11,342 bases of DNA from positions 1 through 11,342 of the forward strand of contig PCAH01000135.1 in assembly GCA_002730485.1 (NCBI GenBank), written 5' to 3'. This DNA comes from Dehalococcoidia bacterium (GTDB taxonomy: Bacteria; Chloroflexota; Dehalococcoidia; UBA3495). Every line of letters starts with the position of its first letter. Position 1 is the stretch's first letter. The notes under the pieces were generated by a model. It ran no database searches. It was not told the origin of the DNA and saw only the letters and a list, made by a program, of their open reading frames with translations. Both the position numbers and the translations under genes were made by a program. Positions 1 through 5,398 of this stretch are shown in pieces.

Positions 1-698
1 AGTGGGATGCCTTCTGCGATGGCTTCTTCCAGGTTTTCCATGAACATCATTGACACCAGAGTGTCCATCATGGAAACGTCCAGGTACTGCCCCTTGCCGG
101 TCCGGTCTTTCTCCCGCAGAGCCGCCAGTATGGAGTAGCAGGCGAACATGGGGGTGACCAGGTCTCCGATGTAAAAACCGACCTTCACCGGCGGGCGTTC
201 TTCCTCGCCGTTGATGTCCATCAGACCGGCCATGCCTTGAATCTGTGGGTCGTGGGCGGGTTTGTCCTTGTAGGGGCCGGTCTGCCCGTAGCCGGATATG
301 GAACAGTAGACTATTCCTGGGTTGACTGCTGAGATCTCTTCATAGCCCAGGCCGATGCGACGGAGAGAACCGGGTGCCAGGTTCTCCAGCACCACATCGC
401 ATTCCTTCGCCATGTCCAGGAACATCTGCTTGCCCTTGGGGTTCTTGAGGTCGACGGTTACGCTCTTCACGCCCTGGGTGCGCTTGAGGAACCGTGTTGA
501 AATGTCATCATCGGTCTGCCGCTGGGTGTTGGTTCCCTGGGGTCCGGCAAACGGCCCATTGCCACGAACGGGATCTCCCTTGCCAGGTATCTCCACCTTG
601 ATGACCTCCGCGCCCATGCGGGCCAGGTTCATGGAGCAGAAAGGTCCGGCTAGGTACACGGTAACTGCCAGGACCTTGATATCTTTCAGTGGTTCCAT
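1..698 (-). CDS. CaiB/BaiF family (class III) CoA-transferase, C-terminus cut by the window edge
   Basis: Enzymes of this family move CoA between organic acids through a beta-aspartyl-CoA intermediate. Reading leftward from the ATG at 696-698 gives 232 residues with no stop before the window edge; the family is usually near 400, so the C-terminal part is missing. Family features visible are the N-terminal MEPLKDIKVL with AGPFCSMNLARMGAEVIKVE, a DLKNPKGK stretch (about 83-90), VLENLAPGSLRRIGLGYE (103-120), and PAHDPQIQGMAGLM (147-160). Asp179 in IGDLV matches the nucleophilic Asp of formyl-CoA transferase and CaiB. RTGKGQYLDVSMMD follows at 199-212. A GAGGAA ribosome binding site lies 4 bases before the ATG. 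The gene is divergent from the molybdopterin-subunit gene, so both may act in one catabolic route. The substrate cannot be read from the sequence; racemases of the same fold are a less likely alternative. Confidence 0.93.
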   Translation of the reverse strand, partial: MEPLKDIKVLAVTVYLAGPFCSMNLARMGAEVIKVEIPGKGDPVRGNGPFAGPQGTNTQRQTDDDISTRFLKRTQGVKSVTVDLKNPKGKQMFLDMAKECDVVLENLAPGSLRRIGLGYEEISAVNPGIVYCSISGYGQTGPYKDKPAHDPQIQGMAGLMDINGEEERPPVKVGFYIGDLVTPMFACYSILAALREKDRTGKGQYLDVSMMDTLVSMMFMENLEEAIAEGIP

Positions 699-725
699 CT
701 ATTCCTCGTTGCCTAACAGGCCAGG

Positions 726-775
726 GTTATATTCGACGGCAATTCTCTCACAGAATCGGCTCGCTGTGGTACAAT
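726..775. promoter_or_regulatory. Divergent promoter region between the CoA-transferase and molybdopterin-subunit genes
   Basis: The two start codons are 123 bases apart and point away from each other. On the plus strand CTCACA (747-752) and TACAAT (770-775), spaced by 17 bases, match the sigma-70 consensus at 4/6 and 5/6. They would start a transcript near 782, about 40 bases before the ATG at 822. On the minus strand TATAAC (complement of 726-731) is a possible -10 box for the CoA-transferase gene, but no good -35 box accompanies it. These are consensus matches by eye only. Confidence 0.45.
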
Positions 776-821
776 TTTGCCAAATTCAGCCAGGCACTAA
801 ATCACGCGTGAGGTAGACTCC

Positions 822-3110
822 ATGGCCGAGAACATTGTCCTGTCCAACTCAGAGTACAAAGTTGTGGGTACCCGCCCCATTCGCCATGACGGCACGGATA
901 AGGTCACCGGAAGGGCCAAGTATGGCACCGACTTCCAGACCGCCGGCATGTATTACGGCAAGGTGCTACGCAGCCCCCATGCCCACGCGATCATCAAGTC
1001 CATCGACGCCAGCAAGGCCTTGGCCATGCCCGGTGTTGAGGCCGTAATCACCGGCCAGGATATGCCCGGTGCCAACAAGGACGGCGCCTCCCGCGGCACC
1101 CAGATGGCCAGCGACAACCTGATGGCCAGAAGCAAGGTCCTCTACAAGGGCCACCCAGTAGCCGCTGTGGCTGCCGTCAACCAGCACGTAGCCGAGGCTG
1201 CACTGGCCGAGATCAAGGTTGATTACGAAGTCCTGCAAGCCGTGATGACCGTTGACCAGGCCAGGGCCGACGGCGCGCCGCTACTCCACGAAAACCTAAC
1301 CACCACCGAACTCGGTGAGCGCACCGACAAGAAGAGCAACGTTGCCACCCACGTTCAATTCACTCAGGGCGATATTGAAAAGGGTTTCGCCGCCGCTGAT
1401 GTGGTAGTCGAACTGGAATTCGGTAACGAGACTGTCCACCAGGGATACATCGAGCCGCAGACGGCCTCCGCCATCTGGAACGAGAATGGCGAGGTCACCA
1501 TCTGGACCAGCACTCAGGGCGCTTTCACAGCCAGGGATGCCATCGCCCCGCTTCTGGACCTCCCAGTATCCATGATCAAGGTTGTCCCCATGGAGATCGG
1601 AGGCGGATTTGGCGGTAAGATCCCGGTCTACTTGGAGCCCCTGGCCGCGCTGCTATCCAAGAAGACGGGACGCACGGTCAAGATGACCATGACCCGCCAA
1701 GAGACCTTCGAGAGCACCGGCCCCACCTCTGGAACGTCCATGAAGGTCAAGATGGGTGCCACCCAGACTGGAATCATCACCGCCGCCCAGGCCGACCTCT
1801 CGTTCGAAGCCGGTGGGTTCCCTGGCTCCATGGTGAGCGCCGGCGCCCAGTGCATCTTCGCCCCCTACGAGATCGAGAACATGCAGGCCGACGGCTATGA
1901 CGTCTTGGTCAACAAGCCCAAGGTCGCTCCCTACCGCGCCCCCGCCGCTCCCAACGTTGCCTTCGCCGGCGAACAGGTGGTGGATGCCCTGGCCCAGAAA
2001 CTGAACATCGACCCCATCGAGTTCCGGCTGATGAACGCCGCCAAAGAAGGAACACGCCGCGTTGACGGCCCCATCTTCCCGGTCATCGGAAACGTGGAAT
2101 GTTTGGAAGCTGCCAAAGACTCAGCCCAGTACAAGACCGAACTGAAAGGCCCGTACCGGGGCCGGGGCGTCGCCTCGGGCTTCTGGTTCAACATTGGGTT
2201 CCAGTCCAGTTGCTCTATCTCGGTGAACGCCGATGGGACCATCAGCCTGGTTGAAGGTTCAACCGACATCGGCGGCACCAGGGCTTCAGTAGCCATGCAG
2301 GCCGCTGAAGTGCTGGGCATCGCCGCAGAGGATGTGCATCCCACCGTGGCCGACACCGACTCCATCGGGTACACCGCCATGACCGGCGGCAGTCGTACCA
2401 CCTTCGCCACTGGTTGGGCCGCCTACGAGACCGCACAGGACATCAAGAAACAGATGATTGCCCGCGCTGCGTCCATCTGGGACGTTTCAGCCGACGACGT
2501 TGAGATGGAAGACGGTGTCTTCAAGCACAAGTCGGACGGTGATCTGAAATTCACCTTCAAAGAACTGGCCGGTCAGCTAGCCGGAACCGGCGGCGGCATC
2601 TCCAGCCAGAGCACCGTCGATCCCAAGGGGGCTGGCGGAGCCTTCGGAACCCACGTGGTAGATCTGGAAGTCGACCCCGAGACCGGCAAGGTCACGATCC
2701 TTGATTACACCATCGTTCAGGACGCAGGCAAGGCCATCCATCCCAGTTATGTGGAGGGCCAGATGCAGGGTGGTGTCGTCCAGGGCATCGGCTGGGCGCT
2801 GAACGAGGAGTACGCCTACGACGGCGAAGGCCGGATGGAGAATTCTTCATTCCTTGACTACCGGATGCCCACCAGCCTGGACACGACCATGATCAACACC
2901 ATCATCGTGGAAGTGCCCAACCCTGGCCATCCTTACGGAGTCAGGGGCGTTGGAGAGGTTCCAATAGTTCCTCCCATGGCCGCCATCGCCAATGCCATCG
3001 CCAGGGCTACCGGAGTCCGCATGGGTCACCTGCCAATGTCTCCTGGAGTAATCCTGGAGGCCTTGTGGGCCAAGGACGGCGAGCCAGCAGGACTTCAGGC
3101 CGCCGACTAG
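822..3110 (+). CDS. Molybdopterin-binding subunit, xanthine dehydrogenase/aldehyde oxidase family (CoxL/XdhB-like)
   Basis: This 762-residue protein is the large catalytic subunit of a molybdenum hydroxylase, which inserts water-derived oxygen into aldehydes, purines or N-heterocycles. The N-terminal Ald_Xan_dh a/b hammerhead domain (about 18-140) starts at GTRPIRHDGTDKVTGRAKYG. The Moco-binding region follows, with H206QGYIEP212, the GGGFGGK loop at 260-266 and Y371RAPAAPN378. The catalytic Glu of the GxGE motif is Glu712 in GVRGVGE. The CO-dehydrogenase active-site loop (AYRCSFR) is absent, so this is not a form I CO dehydrogenase; the form II signature is absent too. No FAD-binding or [2Fe-2S] subunit lies within the window, although the family normally works as a three-part enzyme. 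GAGG at 810-813 supports the start. The gene ends in an intrinsic terminator and so is probably monocistronic. Substrate unknown. Confidence 0.95.
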   Translation: MAENIVLSNSEYKVVGTRPIRHDGTDKVTGRAKYGTDFQTAGMYYGKVLRSPHAHAIIKSIDASKALAMPGVEAVITGQDMPGANKDGASRGTQMASDNLMARSKVLYKGHPVAAVAAVNQHVAEAALAEIKVDYEVLQAVMTVDQARADGAPLLHENLTTTELGERTDKKSNVATHVQFTQGDIEKGFAAADVVVELEFGNETVHQGYIEPQTASAIWNENGEVTIWTSTQGAFTARDAIAPLLDLPVSMIKVVPMEIGGGFGGKIPVYLEPLAALLSKKTGRTVKMTMTRQETFESTGPTSGTSMKVKMGATQTGIITAAQADLSFEAGGFPGSMVSAGAQCIFAPYEIENMQADGYDVLVNKPKVAPYRAPAAPNVAFAGEQVVDALAQKLNIDPIEFRLMNAAKEGTRRVDGPIFPVIGNVECLEAAKDSAQYKTELKGPYRGRGVASGFWFNIGFQSSCSISVNADGTISLVEGSTDIGGTRASVAMQAAEVLGIAAEDVHPTVADTDSIGYTAMTGGSRTTFATGWAAYETAQDIKKQMIARAASIWDVSADDVEMEDGVFKHKSDGDLKFTFKELAGQLAGTGGGISSQSTVDPKGAGGAFGTHVVDLEVDPETGKVTILDYTIVQDAGKAIHPSYVEGQMQGGVVQGIGWALNEEYAYDGEGRMENSSFLDYRMPTSLDTTMINTIIVEVPNPGHPYGVRGVGEVPIVPPMAAIANAIARATGVRMGHLPMSPGVILEALWAKDGEPAGLQAAD

Positions 3111-3129
3111 CAAAACTGCATTCTTAATG

Positions 3130-3166
3130 GGCCAGGCACTTTGATGAGCCTGGCCTGTTTTTATTT
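3130..3166 (+). terminator. Intrinsic terminator after the molybdopterin-subunit gene
   Basis: GGCCAGGC (3130-3137) pairs perfectly with GCCTGGCC (3148-3155) around a 10-base loop, followed by TGTTTTTATTT. It lies 20 bases after the stop codon, so the upstream gene is likely transcribed separately from the next one. Confidence 0.9.
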
Positions 3167-3211
3167 CAAACAAGCCCCATAAATAATCCGGAAACAATCA
3201 GGAGAACCCAC

Positions 3212-3763
3212 ATGACCAGAGTGCCTTACGCCACCAGAGAGAGTATGAAAGACGCCGCCGAGCAGGCGATCTGGGACGACATCGAAACGAGCCGTGGCGG
3301 GGTGGCCCGCAACTACGCTGCCCTGCTCAACAATCCCGATGCTTCTGCGGCGATGATCGGACTGGGTACGTACGCCCGCTACAACACGCCCATGAATCCC
3401 AGGATCAAGGCGTTGGCCGTCCTAACTGCAGCCAGAGAGGCCTGCGGGCACTACGTATGGACGGTGAACCAACCCGCTGCCAAAGAGGCTGGGCTGTCTG
3501 ACGAGATAATCGCAGCCATCCGTGAGTATCGGGCACCCAATGGCCTGGACACCAAGGATGCGGCGATAGTCCAGTTCATGATCGAGTTGTTGCGCCAGCA
3601 CCGAGTCTCTGATGCTTCATTCGAGGCGGTGCGGGCGATGGTCGGGGATGCCGGCGTGGTGGACATCCTGGCGGTAACCGGCTATTACCACACTCTGGCC
3701 CACGCACTGAACGCGTTGGACGTGGACCTGCCAGAGGGCACGACCTCGGCCCTGACTTACTAG
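3212..3763 (+). CDS. Carboxymuconolactone decarboxylase-fold (AhpD-like) protein lacking the CxxC pair
   Basis: The 183-residue protein matches the all-helical CMD/AhpD fold. The core PMNPRIKALAVLTAAREACG (60-79) leads into HYVWTVNQPAAKEAGLSDEI, the usual place of the ExxCxxCxxH redox motif or of YEWxxH in non-redox members. Here only Cys78 is present: the second Cys position is Tyr81, and the His position reads Thr84 or Asn86 depending on alignment. Disulfide reductase activity like that of AhpD is therefore unlikely. A second helical part (about 113-170) ends in TGYYHTLAHALNAL, typical of the longer CMD proteins found beside catabolic genes. AGGAGA at 3200-3205, 6 bases before the ATG, supports the start. 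The gene lies behind the terminator of the molybdopterin-subunit gene on the same strand. No specific reaction can be assigned. Confidence 0.85.
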   Translation: MTRVPYATRESMKDAAEQAIWDDIETSRGGVARNYAALLNNPDASAAMIGLGTYARYNTPMNPRIKALAVLTAAREACGHYVWTVNQPAAKEAGLSDEIIAAIREYRAPNGLDTKDAAIVQFMIELLRQHRVSDASFEAVRAMVGDAGVVDILAVTGYYHTLAHALNALDVDLPEGTTSALTY

Positions 3764-3978
3764 CCTGGCGTATTAAATATCCCGGCTGAAAAAGGCAAAA
3801 AAAGAGCGGCCGGTCCGCCGAGGCGAAAGAACCGCTGAAGGAGCGGAACAACCGGTCGCTGAACTACAAATTCTAAGGGTAGAGTGGTCCAGCGTCAACC
3901 GTAGCTGACGCCAAACCATGAACCTGGCGAATTGCTTGCTCCTAAACTGGAAACGCACAGCAATGAAAGGAGGCCCCA
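3764..3978. other. 215-base intergenic region rich in inverted repeats
   Basis: No credible gene lies here. Three nested or successive stems can be drawn. AGCGGCCGGT (3805-3814) pairs with ACCGGTCGCT (3851-3860), ten pairs with one G-U in plus-strand RNA. Inside it, CCGCT (3832-3836) pairs with AGCGG (3842-3846). Downstream, TGGT/ACCA (3885-3888, 3915-3918) and GCGTCA/TGACGC (3892-3897, 3906-3911) form one hairpin with a 3x3 internal loop. It matches no riboswitch or small-RNA class I can recall. It may be a leader element for the gene at 3979, a small RNA, or a minus-strand terminator. Confidence 0.45.
3797..3860 (-). terminator. Possible minus-strand intrinsic terminator
   Basis: On the minus strand the 3805-3814/3851-3860 inverted repeat, or alternatively a tight GCGG-ACCGG-CCGC hairpin (3806-3818), runs directly into TCTTTTTTT (3805-3797). 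The plus strand has no T-run after the same repeat, so the polarity favours the minus strand. No minus-strand gene ends nearby. The closest upstream one is the RAM-domain gene ending at 4321, whose read-through would run antisense to the gene at 3979-4290. Confidence 0.4.
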
Positions 3979-4290
3979 ATGGGTGACTACGCATACCTGG
4001 TGATGATGGATATTCCGGAGGAGATGGAAGACGAGTTCAACCGAATATATGACACCCAACACGTGCCAAATATCGTGAAAGCACCAGGCGTCAATGGCTG
4101 TGTGCGCTACAAGGTGGAGTCAACCAATAAAGAGGGAATGGCTAGGTACGCTGCCCTGTACGACATCGACTCGCCTGATGTGCCCCAATCTGAAGGCTGG
4201 GTCGCAGAGTCGGAAAAGGGCGATTGGGCGCCTAATATCAGGCCCCACGCCACCAACCGATCCCACACTATCTACAAGAAAGTCGGGTAA
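3979..4290 (+). CDS. Small dimeric alpha/beta-barrel (EthD/ABM-like ferredoxin-fold) protein of unknown function
   Basis: This is a 103-residue soluble protein with the beta-alpha-beta pattern of the dimeric alpha/beta barrel superfamily. Strand one is YAYLVMMDI (4-12) and a helix follows (14-25). The Y24DTQHVPNIVKAPGV stretch resembles the W/Y-x-x-x-H-x-P motif of EthD-like and related DUF families. A second strand is CVRYKVES, a third ARYAALYDID. Such proteins include small monooxygenases, dehydratase or isomerase partners and binding proteins, so no reaction can be assigned. The start is very well supported by AAAGGAGG (3966-3973) five bases before the ATG, the strongest ribosome binding site in this half of the window. 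It lies downstream of the CMD-fold gene on the same strand, across a structured gap, and faces the convergent RAM-domain gene 30 bases beyond its stop. Confidence 0.75.
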   Translation: MGDYAYLVMMDIPEEMEDEFNRIYDTQHVPNIVKAPGVNGCVRYKVESTNKEGMARYAALYDIDSPDVPQSEGWVAESEKGDWAPNIRPHATNRSHTIYKKVG

Positions 4291-4320
4291 TCGTATCTCG
4301 TCTGGTTAAACGTAGTCCGG

Positions 4321-4551
4321 TCAGACAGCTACGCAGGTGATAGTCCTGGAGACCCCGGGGATCACCTGAATATTACTGGTGACCACGTTTGCCACGCCCA
4401 ACATATCTGACGCTTCAACTAGAGCGATGATGTCGTAAGCGCCGGTGATGATGTCCACCGTTGGCACCTCGGACAGAGCCCGTAGCGCCGTAGCGACTTC
4501 CCGTGATTTCCCCACCTGGGTCTCGATCAATATATACGCTCTAGCTGTCAT
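4321..4551 (-). CDS. Stand-alone Lrp/AsnC ligand-binding (RAM) domain protein
   Basis: The 76-residue protein is just the C-terminal effector-binding and oligomerisation domain of Lrp/AsnC regulators, with no room for the N-terminal DNA-binding helix-turn-helix. Visible features are the first strand AYILIETQVGK, the helix SREVATALRAL (16-26), TVDIITGAYDIIALVEA (31-47) with the conserved G-x-Y-D motif at 37-40, and the final strand after IPGVSRTITCV. Single-domain members form dimers or higher oligomers and bind amino acids or similar small molecules; they can pair with full-length Lrp proteins or act as sensors. AGGAG (complement of 4559-4563) lies 7 bases before the ATG. The gene follows ridA on the same strand with an 89-base gap holding a strong hairpin. 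Co-occurrence with ridA hints at amino-acid metabolism, which is inference. Confidence 0.9.
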   Translation of the reverse strand: MTARAYILIETQVGKSREVATALRALSEVPTVDIITGAYDIIALVEASDMLGVANVVTSNIQVIPGVSRTITCVAV

Positions 4552-4600
4552 AGGAATTCTCCTAGGGACACCGGGTATTGCGTACGTTGGTTGCCGGTTA

Positions 4601-4631
4601 CCTGTGCTCCCTGTCTGGTCGGGAGCACAGG
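4601..4631 (-). terminator. Perfect 11-bp hairpin between ridA and the RAM-domain gene, without a T-tract
   Basis: CCTGTGCTCCC (4601-4611) and GGGAGCACAGG (4621-4631) are exact reverse complements with a 9-base loop. The hairpin begins 9 bases after the ridA stop on the minus strand. Neither strand has a T-run after it, so it is not a classical intrinsic terminator. A 3'-end stabiliser, an attenuator lowering expression of the downstream gene, or an operator site are possible. Confidence 0.5.
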
Positions 4632-4640
4632 ACCAAAGAC

Positions 4641-5027
4641 TTAGTCTGAGATATAGGCTGTGCTGGTAACTTCCACCAGATTATTGACGTCGCCGAAGTT
4701 GACCACAACCGTGGTGCGTGCCGGGTAGTCGCCGGTGAAAAACTCGGCGTAGACCTCATTGAAACCAGCCAAGTCGTCTCGGTTGGAAACATAGCAGGTG
4801 TTGGTCAATACATTGTCTATGGACGAGCCTGCGGCCTCAAGGATCAAGGAGATACGCTCCAGCGCGTAGCGAGTCTGCTCTTTGATTCCGTCTCCCACCG
4901 AGCCGTTGGTGGGGTGGCGTCCGGTATTCCCCGCTACGAATACCAGGTTTCCAAGCTTGGTGGCCTGGGACAGGGGCGCTGTACCGGCGGCGACTTTATC
5001 TGTTTTGACGATCTCTTTCTTGGGCAT
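4641..5027 (-). CDS. ridA: RidA/YjgF/UK114 family enamine/imine deaminase
   Basis: RidA proteins are small trimeric cytosolic enzymes that hydrolyse reactive enamine/imine intermediates, such as 2-aminoacrylate from PLP enzymes, to keto acids and ammonia. The 128 residues cover the whole family length. Typical stretches are LSQATKLGNLVFVAGNTG (19-36), the helix EQTRYALERISLILEAAGSS (50-69) and NVLTNTCYVSNRDDLAGFNE (72-91). Arg104 in YPARTTV matches the substrate-binding Arg105 of E. coli RidA, and Glu119 in LVEVTSTAY matches Glu120, so deaminase activity is plausible. The family has several subgroups (Rid1-7) and some lack this activity, so true RidA function is likely rather than proven. AAGGCAGG stands shortly before the ATG. 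It is followed on the same strand by a RAM-domain gene and is divergent from the EF-G gene. Confidence 0.9.
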   Translation of the reverse strand: MPKKEIVKTDKVAAGTAPLSQATKLGNLVFVAGNTGRHPTNGSVGDGIKEQTRYALERISLILEAAGSSIDNVLTNTCYVSNRDDLAGFNEVYAEFFTGDYPARTTVVVNFGDVNNLVEVTSTAYISD

Positions 5028-5198
5028 GATTACCTGCCTTTATTTAATTGTCTTATTGCTGAATCAACACCACCGCAGGGCCAAAAGGCCAGCGCATGAA
5101 AAGACTTTCCGGTGGGTAGTAGCCCATTATATCTGCGGCTATGAGAGTGTCAATCAAACACCTGCCATACGCCGTAAAAAACCCTTCCGAAGTACTTA

Positions 5199-5227
5199 TT
5201 GCGCGACTTCTAGAAAAGCCATAGAAT
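5199..5227 (+). promoter_or_regulatory. Candidate sigma-70 promoter for the EF-G gene
   Basis: TTGCGC (5199-5204) and TAGAAT (5222-5227) are separated by 17 bases. The -10 box matches the consensus at 5/6 and the -35 box at 3/6, keeping the important TTG. Transcription would start near 5234, giving a leader of about 165 bases that opens with the hairpin at 5239-5287. This was found by eye. Confidence 0.4.
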
Positions 5228-5238
5228 TAAGCCGAACA

Positions 5239-5287
5239 TTGCGGTGCGTCGCCCTGTTTACCCAAGATAATTTGGGCGCGACCGCAA
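5239..5287 (+). promoter_or_regulatory. Long bulged hairpin in the predicted EF-G leader
   Basis: TTGCGGT (5239-5245) pairs with ACCGCAA (5281-5287). The stem continues with CG (5247-5248) and CGCCC (5250-5254) against GGGCGCG (5274-5280), leaving two single-base bulges (5246, 5249). In an alternative apex CCCAA (5261-5265) pairs with TTGGG (5272-5276), using the same G residues. No T-run follows, so it is not a terminator. A leader stabiliser or regulatory structure is possible. Confidence 0.4.
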
Positions 5288-5398
5288 GGATTAACAACAG
5301 GTAAAGCAACCCCCAAAAATTGCTACGTCCACTGCGCCGTACAGGCCCAGTTGGCCCATTCCCCATATCACCAAGATGAAAGGGAGGACTGCCAAAAC

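Larger units (their letters stand above)
5028..5398. other. 371-base non-coding divergent region between ridA and the EF-G gene
   Basis: No protein with a plausible start and composition is encoded here; the open frames crossing it look like random translation. It contains the ridA ribosome binding site at its left end, a small GGCC-AAAA-GGCC inverted repeat (5079-5090), a candidate promoter for EF-G (5199-5227), a long bulged hairpin (5239-5287) and the EF-G ribosome binding site (5381-5388). The section from about 5091 to 5198 shows nothing I can name. Confidence 0.7.

Noticed and set aside
355..816. 153-codon plus-strand open frame
   Set aside because: It is antisense to the CoA-transferase gene and runs through the divergent promoter region; no domain or ribosome binding site supports it.
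822..3110. Aerobic carbon monoxide dehydrogenase large subunit (coxL)
   Set aside because: The protein is in the same family, but the form I loop AYRCSFR is absent and the site reads YRAPAAPN; no coxM or coxS neighbours are present.
3764..3978. Known riboswitch or tRNA
   Set aside because: No conserved core of the TPP, SAM, cobalamin, glycine, fluoride or ykkC classes could be found, and there is no cloverleaf or T-loop.
3773..3994. 73-codon minus-strand open frame in the structured gap
   Set aside because: It overlaps the start of the barrel-protein gene, has no ribosome binding site and shows no recognisable family.
4882..5304. 140-codon plus-strand open frame across the ridA start and the divergent gap
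   Set aside because: It overlaps ridA antisense, its composition looks random, and it contains the EF-G promoter candidate and leader hairpin.
5351..5398. Upstream TTG start extending EF-G by 16 residues
   Set aside because: The extension is unlike the family N-terminus and overlaps the ribosome binding site at 5381-5388 that serves the ATG at 5399.
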